From JBKEBQ01 sp047973225 (GTDB lineage Bacteria; Bacillota_I; Bacilli_A; Erysipelotrichales; Erysipelotrichaceae): a stretch of DNA of 64,000 bases. Positions 1-8,221 of this stretch are shown piece by piece. Both the position numbers and the translations under genes were made by a program. The notes beneath the pieces are model-generated. The model did no database searches, was not told the origin of the DNA, and saw only the letters and a list, made by a program, of their open reading frames with translations. The stretch covers positions 1 through 64,000 of the forward strand of contig JBKEBQ010000044.1 in NCBI GenBank assembly GCA_047973225.1, given 5' to 3'. Each line of letters begins with the position of its first letter. Within the stretch, counting starts at the first letter, position 1.

Positions 1-2
1 TT

Positions 3-304
3 AAAGTAAACTGGAATGCAACAAAGCCATTAGAGCTTATAGTTTCAGATATGACAGTCATTAAGAATAAAAGCATTAATTATGAACGGACATATTTCTT
101 AGATACCTATAATAACGAAATATCTCTTCACATCTATCTAGCAAAAGAGGTGATATAAAACCATATTATAAATGTTTAGATGATTTATTAAGGAAATTAG
201 ATAACTTTAAAGAGTTTATGGAATGGTATGTTCAGTACTTTAATAATGAAAGACCAGCGTATTCATTAAATTATAAAAGCCCCATTCAGTATAGAACTGA
301 ATGA
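3..304 (+). pseudogene. IS3-family transposase remnant, internally deleted
   Basis: Two pieces of one DDE transposase lie in different frames. Positions 3-158 encode an integrase-core segment with the first catalytic aspartate (VSDMT) and end in TAA. Positions 161-304 encode the C-terminal end, with the typical YFNNERPAYSLNYKSP motif of IS3-type elements. Much of the middle of the core domain is missing and the frame changes, so no active enzyme is possible. The 5' part may continue beyond the window edge. The sequence just downstream, TGTCTACTTTTACTTGAC at 326-343, looks like the terminal end of such an element. The family call rests on motifs only. Confidence 0.8.
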
Positions 305-466
305 GGCTTTGCATAACTTTTATTACATGTCTACTTTTACTTGACTAGTGCAATGAAAAATATGCTTGCTTTTTTTATGGAAATTTAATGAAATAAGTAA
401 AGATATAATCGTATGTGATGGATAATATTTCAATGTTAATTTGAAAATGTTTTCGCTTTAGCGTAT

Positions 467-498
467 AAAACCCCTATTCATATATTGGATAAGGGTTT
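467..498 (-). terminator. Rho-independent terminator of the DUF4438 gene
   Basis: On the minus strand AAACCCTTAT pairs with ATAGGGGTTT (one mismatch) and runs into TTTT. It begins 5 bases after the stop codon of the gene at 504-1349. Confidence 0.6.
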
Positions 499-503
499 CA
501 GTT

Positions 504-1349
504 TCATAGATAGTTTTCTAGGTTGGCATTCTCATCGATAAAAGGTACTATGCTTGTATCTTTTGCGGTCAACAATAAACAAACACCCGGTCCATGTCCA
601 GCAGAATAAGAATCACTATGGACAATAATACCGATGGAGCAAGCATCCTTTAAGAAATAAGGTCCATTAGGACTATAGTGATCCTTAATGGCAACAATAT
701 CACCGAAACGAAGTGTATCGAGATGGTGCGTTTTATTCATGGTGATATCATGGGTCATAATATCGTAGTCACCGTTTTTCAATGTGGATGTTCCCAAACC
801 TGAACCCATTAAACAGGCGGGAATGATGTGCGTTACGCCAATCCAAAGTTTTCCGTCTATTTCTTTTATATGCATCTTATTTAAAATTTTGGGATCGAGG
901 TTCATTACCTCAATATTTGGATAATCCAATAATCTGAGCCCTTGTCCATAGCCTTTGATAAGAATATTGTCATTAGGGCTTAATTGTTCAAGTACTTCAT
1001 CTTCAAAGTGAATGAATACATGTTCCACACCTCCGTGAGTTCCACAGACAATTCCATATGCCCCTTTAGCATCACCACTTACAACCTTAGCGCTATTACC
1101 AACACAACTAAAACTATTTAAGGCTTTGTTTGCTTTTTCACTGGTATTTTTCAGGCTTACACAAGGTTCTACGTGATCACCTACAATCCCCATACAAGTA
1201 TCACCGATCTTGTAGTTATATGTAATGCCACCAACGCCAGGTAAAATTCGACCAATGCCATCATGTCCTACATAATAATCTCCGCCACTTGGGTGATGAA
1301 TACTTCCCAGTAAAGATAGCATTACCAATTTTTCTTCATTTGTTTTCAT
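504..1349 (-). CDS. DUF4438 domain-containing protein
   Basis: A 281-residue protein resembling the DUF4438 family, a group of soluble bacterial and archaeal proteins of unknown function with a solved Thermotoga representative. Visible family-like features are the N-terminal GHDGIGRILPGVGGITYN segment, a GDHVEP motif near residue 60, a GTHGGVEHV turn near 105, and a C-terminal GHGPGV motif near 252. There is no signal peptide or membrane segment, so it should be cytoplasmic. The ATG at 1349 is preceded by GAGGTGA and by an extended -10 promoter that abuts the divergent promoter of the protease gene. The reaction is unknown. Confidence 0.75.
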   Translation of the reverse strand: MKTNEEKLVMLSLLGSIHHPSGGDYYVGHDGIGRILPGVGGITYNYKIGDTCMGIVGDHVEPCVSLKNTSEKANKALNSFSCVGNSAKVVSGDAKGAYGIVCGTHGGVEHVFIHFEDEVLEQLSPNDNILIKGYGQGLRLLDYPNIEVMNLDPKILNKMHIKEIDGKLWIGVTHIIPACLMGSGLGTSTLKNGDYDIMTHDITMNKTHHLDTLRFGDIVAIKDHYSPNGPYFLKDACSIGIIVHSDSYSAGHGPGVCLLLTAKDTSIVPFIDENANLENYL

Positions 1350-1367
1350 GTTATCACCTCTACACGC

Positions 1368-1376
1368 ATTATATCA
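1368..1376 (-). promoter_or_regulatory. Extended -10 promoter, TGATATAAT (minus strand)
   Basis: TGATATAAT reads leftward toward the DUF4438 gene, 19 bases before its ATG. It abuts the divergent element at 1377 with no base between. Confidence 0.6.
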
Positions 1377-1385
1377 TGTTATAAT
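1377..1385 (+). promoter_or_regulatory. Extended -10 promoter, TGTTATAAT (plus strand)
   Basis: TGTTATAAT lies 23 bases before the ATG of the aspartic protease gene, which has GAAGGATGG as ribosome-binding site. There is no good -35 box; the TG dinucleotide fits an extended -10 promoter. Confidence 0.6.
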
Positions 1386-1408
1386 CTTTTTTGAAGGATG
1401 GATAATTT

Positions 1409-2368
1409 ATGCGTGATACGATTGTGAGAAAAAACCTTGCATTAACGCAAGAAGATATAACAAAAATTCATACATATCGAAATACACTGTTTCAACAAGC
1501 TGGAGAAGAATGGAAAGCTTATCAGCAACTGTTTATTGATGTGAACCAACAAATACGAAAACATAAAACAAGCTTTGCAGTTCCAATCAAACGTTCTATA
1601 GTGGGATTATACACTTGCGAAGTTGTTATCAATACACAAACATTTCGTTTTCTTTTGGATACTGGCGCCCAGATTAGTGGCATGTTATCGTCCGGTATAC
1701 AAGCACTGCAACTAGTCTCCTTAAAGCGTAACATTCAAATGGGAAGTGTTGGTGGAGCTCAACAAGCAACGCAGCTATTTCTGTGCGACAAACTGACCAT
1801 TGGGGATATGGATGTTTTAAAACAACCCCTGTTAGAACTTGATCATAAACACTTTTCACTGCCCTACCTCAATGTTTCCATCATGAATTTTGACGGTATT
1901 TTAGGGTGGGATATCTTACGTCATTTGGATTTTGAAATCGATGATAAAAACCGAATGTTTCGGATTCTTGATGATGATATTACATTTCCGTATAAGAATT
2001 TTTTATCGCTTAGCTTTCCCGTCGTGATTGTGCAAGATGGTCAAAATAATGTACAAGCATTTGGTTTTGACAGTGGTGCTAAAGATACATGGGTAGCAAA
2101 AAACTATATACAAAACAGTGATGCAAAAATTATTCGAAATGTAGAAGCATTGGGGATGGGCGTGTTGGGGGTGGAGCGTCTTGCTATGCAACAAATTAAT
2201 GAGGTTACACTCTATCTACACTATGCAAAATTAGTGTTTCGAGAACTTTTTAGCGGACGCGTGGATATGTTAAAAAACATTTCGCTTTGCGGTGTGTTAG
2301 GAAATCGAATGTTTCGTAATCGAAGTATTCAAGTTTATAATTCAAAGAGTTTTATGCGAATCTTATAA
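1409..2368 (+). CDS. Two-lobed retropepsin-like aspartic protease
   Basis: A 319-residue soluble protein with two copies of the aspartic-protease signature: LLDTGAQ with DTGA at about 84-87, and FDSGAKD with DSGA at about 221-224. Each is followed by the hydrophobic-Gly partner motif of this fold, DGILGWDIL at about 162-170 and CGVLGNRMF at about 294-302. One chain therefore carries two retropepsin-like lobes that could form a complete active site, whereas most bacterial members have one lobe and must dimerise. The first 55 residues are a charged helical extension. No signal peptide is seen, so action is probably cytoplasmic. Substrate unknown. It is transcribed divergently from the DUF4438 gene. 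Confidence 0.75.
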   Translation: MRDTIVRKNLALTQEDITKIHTYRNTLFQQAGEEWKAYQQLFIDVNQQIRKHKTSFAVPIKRSIVGLYTCEVVINTQTFRFLLDTGAQISGMLSSGIQALQLVSLKRNIQMGSVGGAQQATQLFLCDKLTIGDMDVLKQPLLELDHKHFSLPYLNVSIMNFDGILGWDILRHLDFEIDDKNRMFRILDDDITFPYKNFLSLSFPVVIVQDGQNNVQAFGFDSGAKDTWVAKNYIQNSDAKIIRNVEALGMGVLGVERLAMQQINEVTLYLHYAKLVFRELFSGRVDMLKNISLCGVLGNRMFRNRSIQVYNSKSFMRIL

Positions 2369-2597
2369 AAGTATGGAGAATATAGTTTATGTAGAATATA
2401 CTCTTTTACGATAGTAAATATCTCAGTTATGTTCTAACCCCTACCTTTTTTACTTATTTTGTGTGCGGATGTAATGAAAAGTTTGTCAAGAAATGTCTGC
2501 AAGGTTTATATAAAGATTTGCGTTTTCTGATACGACATTAAACAGCTTTTATGCTTGATGATAAAAGTATCTTTTATCATCGCTATTGTTTAAAATA

Positions 2598-2606
2598 TGG
2601 TATAAT
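2598..2606 (+). promoter_or_regulatory. Extended -10 promoter, TGGTATAAT
   Basis: TGGTATAAT stands about 30 bases before the cyclophilin start. The 230 bases between it and the preceding gene hold no other recognisable gene, only a weak imperfect hairpin near 2367-2410. Confidence 0.55.
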
Positions 2607-2634
2607 AAACAACATACGAAAGGATGGTATGTAT

Positions 2635-3066
2635 ATGAAAGGCTGTATAACAATGGCAAATGGAGAAAAAATTCCATTTGAATTATATGAAAAAGATGCA
2701 CCACTTACGGTAGCGAATTTTGTGAAACTAATTAAGGAAGGATATTATGACGGAAAAACATTTCATCGTGTAATTCCTGGCTTTGTATCACAAGGTGGTT
2801 GCCCAAATGGCACCGGAACTGGGGGATTGGGCTATACGATTCCTTGTGAAACAACAAACAATTCACACAAGCATATTCCAGGAGCAATTTCTATGGCACA
2901 TGCAGGCAAAGATACAGGCTGTTGCCAATTTTTTATTGTTCATGATGCACAACCACATCTTGATGGTGTGCACACGGTATTTGGACAAATATTAGAAAAT
3001 TTAACGGCTGTAAAAAGTATGAAAAATGGTGATGTCATGGAATCGGTTGTCCTTATTGAGGAGTAG
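2635..3066 (+). CDS. Cyclophilin-type peptidyl-prolyl cis-trans isomerase
   Basis: A 143-residue single-domain cyclophilin that catalyses prolyl cis-trans isomerisation during folding. The family core is clear: FHRVIPGFVSQGG at about 47-59, then GAISMAH and CCQFFIV. The usual SQFFI is CQFFI here. There is no signal peptide, so it acts in the cytoplasm. The ATG at 2635 is chosen because AAAGGA lies about ten bases upstream; the ATG at 2629 is also possible, and longer versions would include the promoter. A small membrane protein gene starts 3 bases after its stop, so the two are probably cotranscribed. Confidence 0.9.
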   Translation: MKGCITMANGEKIPFELYEKDAPLTVANFVKLIKEGYYDGKTFHRVIPGFVSQGGCPNGTGTGGLGYTIPCETTNNSHKHIPGAISMAHAGKDTGCCQFFIVHDAQPHLDGVHTVFGQILENLTAVKSMKNGDVMESVVLIEE

Positions 3067-3069
3067 AAA

Positions 3070-3420
3070 ATGAGCGATATGCGAAAATTAGGGATACCGC
3101 TTCTTCTGATCTTTATCAGTGCATTACTCACCAAACTACTTACAATGTATGTGCTCTTAGATGCTACAGTAACACTGGTTAAAATCATCGTTGTTATCAC
3201 TTTGTGTTTGTTTGGTGCTAGTTTAAATGTAACAAGAGGGAAACGACATGGAGCAACGTGGAAAAAAATTACAGCTGTATTGCTTGTCGTATTTTTGCTC
3301 TTTATGCAATTGGATTTATTCACGTTCACAAGTGTTTCGGAAGTCTTTAGTTTCTTTGGCATGAATACATTTTATATAAATATGTTGTATATCTATTGTG
3401 GATATGTCTTTGTTGATTAA
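3070..3420 (+). CDS. Small membrane protein of unknown function
   Basis: A 116-residue hydrophobic protein that I do not recognise. Three likely membrane spans are visible, about residues 8-28, 32-51 and 70-88, with a basic loop RGKRHGATWKK between the second and third, and a hydrophobic tail with several tyrosines. The start lies 3 bases after the cyclophilin stop, indicating one operon. The gene ends at a shared convergent terminator with the methyltransferase gene. Confidence 0.65.
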   Translation: MSDMRKLGIPLLLIFISALLTKLLTMYVLLDATVTLVKIIVVITLCLFGASLNVTRGKRHGATWKKITAVLLVVFLLFMQLDLFTFTSVSEVFSFFGMNTFYINMLYIYCGYVFVD

Positions 3421-3440
3421 TGTAGGATATAAAAATAAAA

Positions 3441-3471
3441 AAAGGGAGCAATCATTAAGGGTGCTTCCTTT
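3441..3471. terminator. Bidirectional terminator hairpin
   Basis: AAAGGGAGCA pairs with TGCTTCCTTT (9 of 10), flanked by A-rich and T-rich sequence, between two convergent genes. The stop codon of the methyltransferase gene (3455-3457) lies in the loop. Confidence 0.6.
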
Positions 3472-4180
3472 GTCTTACTATTTCAAATGCTAAAATAGTT
3501 GTAGCACTACTCGCATTTAGTGCATTTCTAAAATTTGAACGGTAAGGAATATATACATTTTGATTAGAAAGTTTTAGAATATCTTTAGATAAACCGCGTT
3601 TTTCACCACCGATACAAATACAAACTGCTTGCTTAAAATTGTAATCATACAGTTCTATTGCCTGATCATCACGCATCGCACACACAATAGCGATGTTTTG
3701 TTTTTTTAAGGTGGAGAGCGTTTCACTAGAGTTTGCGGTGCAGATATGAGCTAAATATTCACTGGCACCCGCACTAGCTTTTGCTAGAACATTAGCGGCA
3801 TTACTCCAATTTCTTTCATTGGTAATAATGGCTTGACATCCTGCAGCATATAAAGAACGCAAAATATAAGCAAAATTATAAGGGTCTTCAATACCTTCCA
3901 CAAACGCAAAAAAGTTGATATCGTCAGCGAGATCATGAATTTCTTGGTATTGGCGTTCATGTACATAAGCAAGCATCCCACCGTGGCTATAGCCACTTGC
4001 AAGTGCATCTATCTTTTCCCTTGTTTCATAGTATACTTCTACTCGTGCTTCTTTGGCTTTGCGCATAATAAAGGTAGTGTCCCGTGTTCGTTTTTTTTCA
4101 TCAATTAAAATTTTTTCAACAAGTCGATAAGGCGAAAGTAGCGCAGCCTTAACAGAAATATTACCTTCTAAAATTTGCAT
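3455..4180 (-). CDS. SpoU/TrmH-family RNA 2'-O-methyltransferase (RlmB-like)
   Basis: A 241-residue SpoU-class methyltransferase that would move a methyl group from S-adenosylmethionine to a ribose 2'-OH in rRNA or tRNA. The N-terminal part is a substrate-binding domain. The knotted catalytic domain shows motif 1 (FVEGIEDPYNFAYILRS, about 92-108), motif 2 (CIGGEKRGLS, about 189-198) and motif 3 (VYIPYRSNFRNALNASSA). The glycine-2251-type RlmB group is the best guess, but the RNA target cannot be read from sequence. It starts one base after the deacetylase stop with a GAGGGAG ribosome-binding site, so the two genes form an operon. Confidence 0.85.
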   Translation of the reverse strand: MQILEGNISVKAALLSPYRLVEKILIDEKKRTRDTTFIMRKAKEARVEVYYETREKIDALASGYSHGGMLAYVHERQYQEIHDLADDINFFAFVEGIEDPYNFAYILRSLYAAGCQAIITNERNWSNAANVLAKASAGASEYLAHICTANSSETLSTLKKQNIAIVCAMRDDQAIELYDYNFKQAVCICIGGEKRGLSKDILKLSNQNVYIPYRSNFRNALNASSATTILAFEIVRQRKHP

Positions 4181-4181
4181 A

Positions 4182-4934
4182 CTATTGCTCCCTCATCAAA
4201 TCTTGATATTCACCTGCCGTATAAAAGAGATACCCTAATTTTTGAAGTTGGGGTATTAATGTATCGATGCTTTCGACACTTTCTTCATAGATATCATGCA
4301 ATAAAATAGTACTGTGTGGTTGTAAAGCATCCACAACGTGTTTAACGATAAGATCACGTTTTTTTAATCGCCAGTCACTGCTGTCCACATTCCATAAAAC
4401 AAAGTCAGATGTTACCACTTTTTTTGTTTCTTCATCAATGGCTCCGTAAGGAGGACGAAATAGGGTTGCATGATAATGATGGTTATCTTTCAATAACGCT
4501 TGTGGTTTTGCGAATTGGTATGATAGCTCATTACCATCTAGAGTCGTTAAGTTTTTATGACTATACGAATGATTGGCAAGTTCTTGTTTGTGTTTCAACA
4601 TTTGTGTAATGATGTCGGGATATTGTTCGATGCGGGTACCAAGCATAAAAAAAGTTGCACGCACATCGTATTTATGTAATATTTCAAGCAATCTAGGGGT
4701 ATAGATGCTAGGGCCATCATCAAAAGTTAAAACGGCTATTTTTACACTTTTATGACGAGGATCAAAAACAAAGGATTGCGAAACGCTAGCTTGTTTATAT
4801 GCAAGTACAACTGGTTTTTTCTTTGTGTTTTGCATATTGTTGTAAGCGATAAAACAAATGAGAAAAAAGCTACAGAGAAAAAGCAGCAGGATTATAATCA
4901 GCTTTTTATGTTGTTGCGCATATAGATTTTTCAT
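4182..4934 (-). CDS. Membrane-anchored polysaccharide deacetylase (NodB domain)
   Basis: A 250-residue carbohydrate esterase family 4 enzyme. One N-terminal membrane anchor (about residues 11-31) follows a short basic stretch. The NodB motifs are complete: TFDDGP at 70-75 with the catalytic and metal aspartates, the metal-binding NHSYSH at 121-126, RPPYG at 160-164 and LLHDIYE near 213. It is expected to remove acetyl groups from peptidoglycan or another cell-wall polysaccharide on the outer face. The start has no Shine-Dalgarno sequence; TATAAT sits exactly six bases upstream of the ATG, which predicts a leaderless transcript. Confidence 0.88.
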   Translation of the reverse strand: MKNLYAQQHKKLIIILLLFLCSFFLICFIAYNNMQNTKKKPVVLAYKQASVSQSFVFDPRHKSVKIAVLTFDDGPSIYTPRLLEILHKYDVRATFFMLGTRIEQYPDIITQMLKHKQELANHSYSHKNLTTLDGNELSYQFAKPQALLKDNHHYHATLFRPPYGAIDEETKKVVTSDFVLWNVDSSDWRLKKRDLIVKHVVDALQPHSTILLHDIYEESVESIDTLIPQLQKLGYLFYTAGEYQDLMREQ

Positions 4935-4940
4935 AATGAA

Positions 4941-4946
4941 ATTATA
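4941..4946 (-). promoter_or_regulatory. -10 box placed six bases before the deacetylase ATG
   Basis: Minus-strand TATAAT is followed by TTCATT and then ATG. Transcription would begin about at the A of the start codon, with no room for a ribosome-binding site. Confidence 0.5.
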
Positions 4947-5037
4947 CCTTATTCATTTAGGAAAAACAAAAAAAACTAGAATTGATAACTAAAAAAGTAT
5001 ATGATAGAAAAGAAATGTTATATAAGAGGTAAATGTT

Positions 5038-6864
5038 ATGGCACATAAAAGAGTATTAAATTTAGCAGTCATTGCCCATGTTGATGCAGGGAAAAGCACA
5101 TTGGTAGATGCATTTCTAAATCAAAGTGGGGTTTTTAGAAATAATGAAGAAGTACATGAACAAGTGATGGATTCCAATGATTTGGAACGTGAGCGAGGAA
5201 TTACCATTTATTCAAAAAACTGTAGTATTATGTATAAAGATATTAAGATCAATATTGTGGATACACCCGGTCATGCTGATTTTTCAAGTGAAGTTGAACG
5301 TATCATCAAGACGGTGGATACGGTTATTTTACTGGTAGATTCCAGTGAAGGGCCAATGCCACAAACCCGCTTTGTTTTACAAAAATCATTAGAAATGGGA
5401 TTGAAGCCAATTTTATTAATCAATAAAATTGATAAAAAAGATGCACGAGCAGAAAAAGTAGTAGACTTGGTATACGAATTGTTTTTAGATTTGCATGCGA
5501 ATGATGAACAGTTGGACTTCCCTATTTTGTATGGAATCGCAAAACAAGGTATTGTACAACAGGACTTACAAACACCAAGCGATTCTATTGCGCCATTATT
5601 TGAAACTTTAATTGCGCACTGTGAGGTATATGCTAATAAGGATGATGAAAATCTGCAAATGCAGGTGAGTGCTTTGGCTTATGATGAATATATTGGTAGA
5701 TTGGGAATTGGTAGAATTTATCAGGGAACATTAAAGGAAGGACAAAATATTGCCGTTTGTGATTCCTTAGGAAATGTTAGAATGGCAAGTATCAATCAAC
5801 TTTTCATTTACGAAGGTCTCAAAAAAATAAGAGTGAAAGAAGCTGGCAGTGGGGAAATCGTGGTCATTGCAGGGATTGGTGATATTAGTATTGGCGAAAC
5901 GCTGTGCAAGGATAAAGAACATCTATTGCCAATGGAAATGATTCATGTAGAAGATCCTACGTTATCGATGAATTTCATTGTCAACAAAAGTCCTTTTGCT
6001 GGGCAAAGTGGAAAGTATGTAACGAGTCGAAACATTAAGGACCGTTTGGAAAAAGAGTTAGAAGTGAATGTAGGTTTAAAAGTAGAAGTGACAAATAGCG
6101 CAGATATGTTTAAGGTGAGTGGGCGAGGTGAATTGCACATTTCCATATTATTAGAGAATATGCGTCGTGAAGGATATGAAATTGCCGTAAGTAAGCCAGA
6201 GGTGATTATGCATCGTGATGAGCAAGGGGTTATGTTAGAGCCAGTGGAAGAAGTGATTGCATTAGCACCAAGTGAATACAGTGGTGCGATTATTAGTAAA
6301 TTGAATGAGCGAAAAGGTGTCATGGTGAATATGGATGAGGAAAATGGATATAGCAAAATTATTTTTCAAGTGCCAACGCGCGGTCTTTTAGGCTATCGTA
6401 GTGAATTTATCAATGATACACATGGAGAAGGAACGCTCGTGCGCAGAGTTGCAGGTTTTGAAGCATATAAAGGTGAAATTATACAACGCGCTAATGGTGC
6501 GCTTATTTCAACAGAAACCGGAAAAGCGATGACGTATGCTTTATGGAATATCCAAGAGCGCGGACAGTTGTTTATAGGTCCACAAACCCCTGTGTATGAG
6601 GGCATGATTATTGGTCAAAGTGCACGTAATTTAGATATGGAAGTGAATCCGATTAAAAATAAGAAGCTTACGGCAATTCGCTCAAGTGGGAATGATGATG
6701 CGATGAAATTGGTACCACATAAAGTACTGTCGCTAGAAGAGGCACTAGAGTTTATCAATGATGACGAGCTGGTAGAATTGACACCAGATGATATTCGCGT
6801 ACGTAAAAAAGGATTGACTCCATTTGATCGGAAGCAATTATTGCGTAATGCCAAAACGGAATAA
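5038..6864 (+). CDS. typA: Ribosome-associated GTPase TypA/BipA
   Basis: A 608-residue translational GTPase of the TypA/BipA family, which binds the ribosome and helps 50S assembly and stress growth. GTPase motifs: G1 AHVDAGKST (13-21), G2 RERGITI (about 54-60), G3 DTPGHADF (about 75-82) and G4 NKID (about 129-132). EF-G-like domain II and two later alpha/beta domains follow, ending in the TypA-specific basic tail. G1 carries Ala where many TypA proteins have His (VDHGK), as in ribosome-protection proteins, but overall length and the C-terminal domain fit TypA. AGAGGT precedes the ATG. It appears monocistronic, followed by a terminator. Confidence 0.95.
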   Translation: MAHKRVLNLAVIAHVDAGKSTLVDAFLNQSGVFRNNEEVHEQVMDSNDLERERGITIYSKNCSIMYKDIKINIVDTPGHADFSSEVERIIKTVDTVILLVDSSEGPMPQTRFVLQKSLEMGLKPILLINKIDKKDARAEKVVDLVYELFLDLHANDEQLDFPILYGIAKQGIVQQDLQTPSDSIAPLFETLIAHCEVYANKDDENLQMQVSALAYDEYIGRLGIGRIYQGTLKEGQNIAVCDSLGNVRMASINQLFIYEGLKKIRVKEAGSGEIVVIAGIGDISIGETLCKDKEHLLPMEMIHVEDPTLSMNFIVNKSPFAGQSGKYVTSRNIKDRLEKELEVNVGLKVEVTNSADMFKVSGRGELHISILLENMRREGYEIAVSKPEVIMHRDEQGVMLEPVEEVIALAPSEYSGAIISKLNERKGVMVNMDEENGYSKIIFQVPTRGLLGYRSEFINDTHGEGTLVRRVAGFEAYKGEIIQRANGALISTETGKAMTYALWNIQERGQLFIGPQTPVYEGMIIGQSARNLDMEVNPIKNKKLTAIRSSGNDDAMKLVPHKVLSLEEALEFINDDELVELTPDDIRVRKKGLTPFDRKQLLRNAKTE

Positions 6865-6889
6865 AATAAAGTTTTGTTTGTCAAAGTAA

Positions 6890-6930
6890 AAGAAACCACC
6901 TTCATGGTATGAATGTGGTTTTCTTTTTTG
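6890..6930 (+). terminator. Rho-independent terminator after typA
   Basis: AGAAACCACCTTCAT and ATGAATGTGGTTTTCT form an imperfect stem followed by a T-rich run. Confidence 0.7.
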
Positions 6931-7000
6931 AAGTTAGAAAATTTGTACAGCTTATAAAAAAATCATAGTATAATAAAACAAGAAAAGATAGAGGTGTGAT

Positions 7001-8221
7001 ATGAAAATACAAGAACGATTTATAAAATATGCAAAAATAGATACGCAATCTGATCCAAAGAGTGTATGTATCCCATCCAGTGAAAAGCAGAAAAATTTAG
7101 GCAAAGTATTAGTGGAAGAATTATTAGCAATGAACTTAGAAAATGTCCATATGGATGAATTTGGTATTGTATATGCAGTATTGCCATCCAATGTTGATAA
7201 AACAGTAGAAACGATCGGATTTTTGGCACATATGGATACAGCACCAGATTATTCGGGAGCGAATGTACAACCGCAGATTATTGAAAACTATGATGGGAAG
7301 GACATTGTTTTAAATGCCGAGAAAGGTATTGTATTGCGTCCTAGCGAATTTCCTAGTTTGTGTGATCATCTTCATAAAACATTGATTGTGGGTGATGGAA
7401 CAACTTTACTTGGTGCTGATGATAAAGCAGGAATTGCAGAAATTATGGAGATGTTGAATTATTTTTATCACCATCCCAAAGAACCACATGGCAAGGTAGC
7501 GATTGCTTTTACATGTGATGAAGAAGTGGGACGTGGAACCGATCATTTTAATGTCGAGAAATTTAATGCGCATTATGCCTATACAGTTGATGGCGGTGAT
7601 ATTGCTTTTGTGAATTATGAGAATTTTAATGCGGCGCGTGCGCTGATTAGTGTACAAGGAAGTAGCGTTCATCCAGGGGATGCGAAAGGCAAGATGATTA
7701 ATGCATCAATGCTTGCAATGGAGTTTCAAGCATTGATGCCCAATCGCACACCAGCAAACACTGAGCGTAAAGAGGGTTTTATTCATTTACATGAAATGAA
7801 AGGGCGATGTGAAGATGCGCAGTTAGAGTATCTTTTACGAGACCACGATGAAGGCTTACTGCAAAAACAAAAAGAATGCATTTTAGAGGCTGTAAAAATG
7901 CTAAATGAACGTTATGAAAAACCTTTAGTTAAGGTGGAAATAAATGATGAATATCGTAATATGGCATCTTTGTTTCAAGATAAAATGGAAATCGTGGATG
8001 ATGCTATCTATGCTTTAAAACAAGTGGGAGTAAAAGCAAAGAGTTTAGCAATTCGTGGTGGAACGGATGGCGCAAGGCTTAGTTTTATGGGATTGCCATG
8101 CCCAAACATAGGAACTGGTGGCTTTAATTTCCACGGGAAATATGAATATGTTTGCGTAGAGTCAATGGAACTGATTTCGGATGTCTTAATTCAAATTGTG
8201 AAAGGAAAATTAACAAAATGA
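7001..8221 (+). CDS. pepT: Peptidase T (tripeptide aminopeptidase)
   Basis: A 406-residue M20-family zinc peptidase that removes the N-terminal residue from tripeptides in the cytoplasm. Metal and catalytic motifs are complete: AHMDTAPD (about 76-83), GADDKAG (about 138-144), FTCDEEVGRGTDHF (about 168-181), TVDGGD (about 195-200) and a C-terminal GGFNFHGKYEY with the last metal histidine. Length matches the family. AGAGGTG precedes the ATG. The tex gene starts inside the stop codon (ATGA overlap), so the two are coupled. Confidence 0.95.
   Translation: MKIQERFIKYAKIDTQSDPKSVCIPSSEKQKNLGKVLVEELLAMNLENVHMDEFGIVYAVLPSNVDKTVETIGFLAHMDTAPDYSGANVQPQIIENYDGKDIVLNAEKGIVLRPSEFPSLCDHLHKTLIVGDGTTLLGADDKAGIAEIMEMLNYFYHHPKEPHGKVAIAFTCDEEVGRGTDHFNVEKFNAHYAYTVDGGDIAFVNYENFNAARALISVQGSSVHPGDAKGKMINASMLAMEFQALMPNRTPANTERKEGFIHLHEMKGRCEDAQLEYLLRDHDEGLLQKQKECILEAVKMLNERYEKPLVKVEINDEYRNMASLFQDKMEIVDDAIYALKQVGVKAKSLAIRGGTDGARLSFMGLPCPNIGTGGFNFHGKYEYVCVESMELISDVLIQIVKGKLTK

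Noticed and set aside
5038..6864. Tetracycline-type ribosomal protection protein (VDAGK motif)
   Set aside because: Length of 608 and the C-terminal domain fit TypA, and no TetM-type domain V tail is seen.
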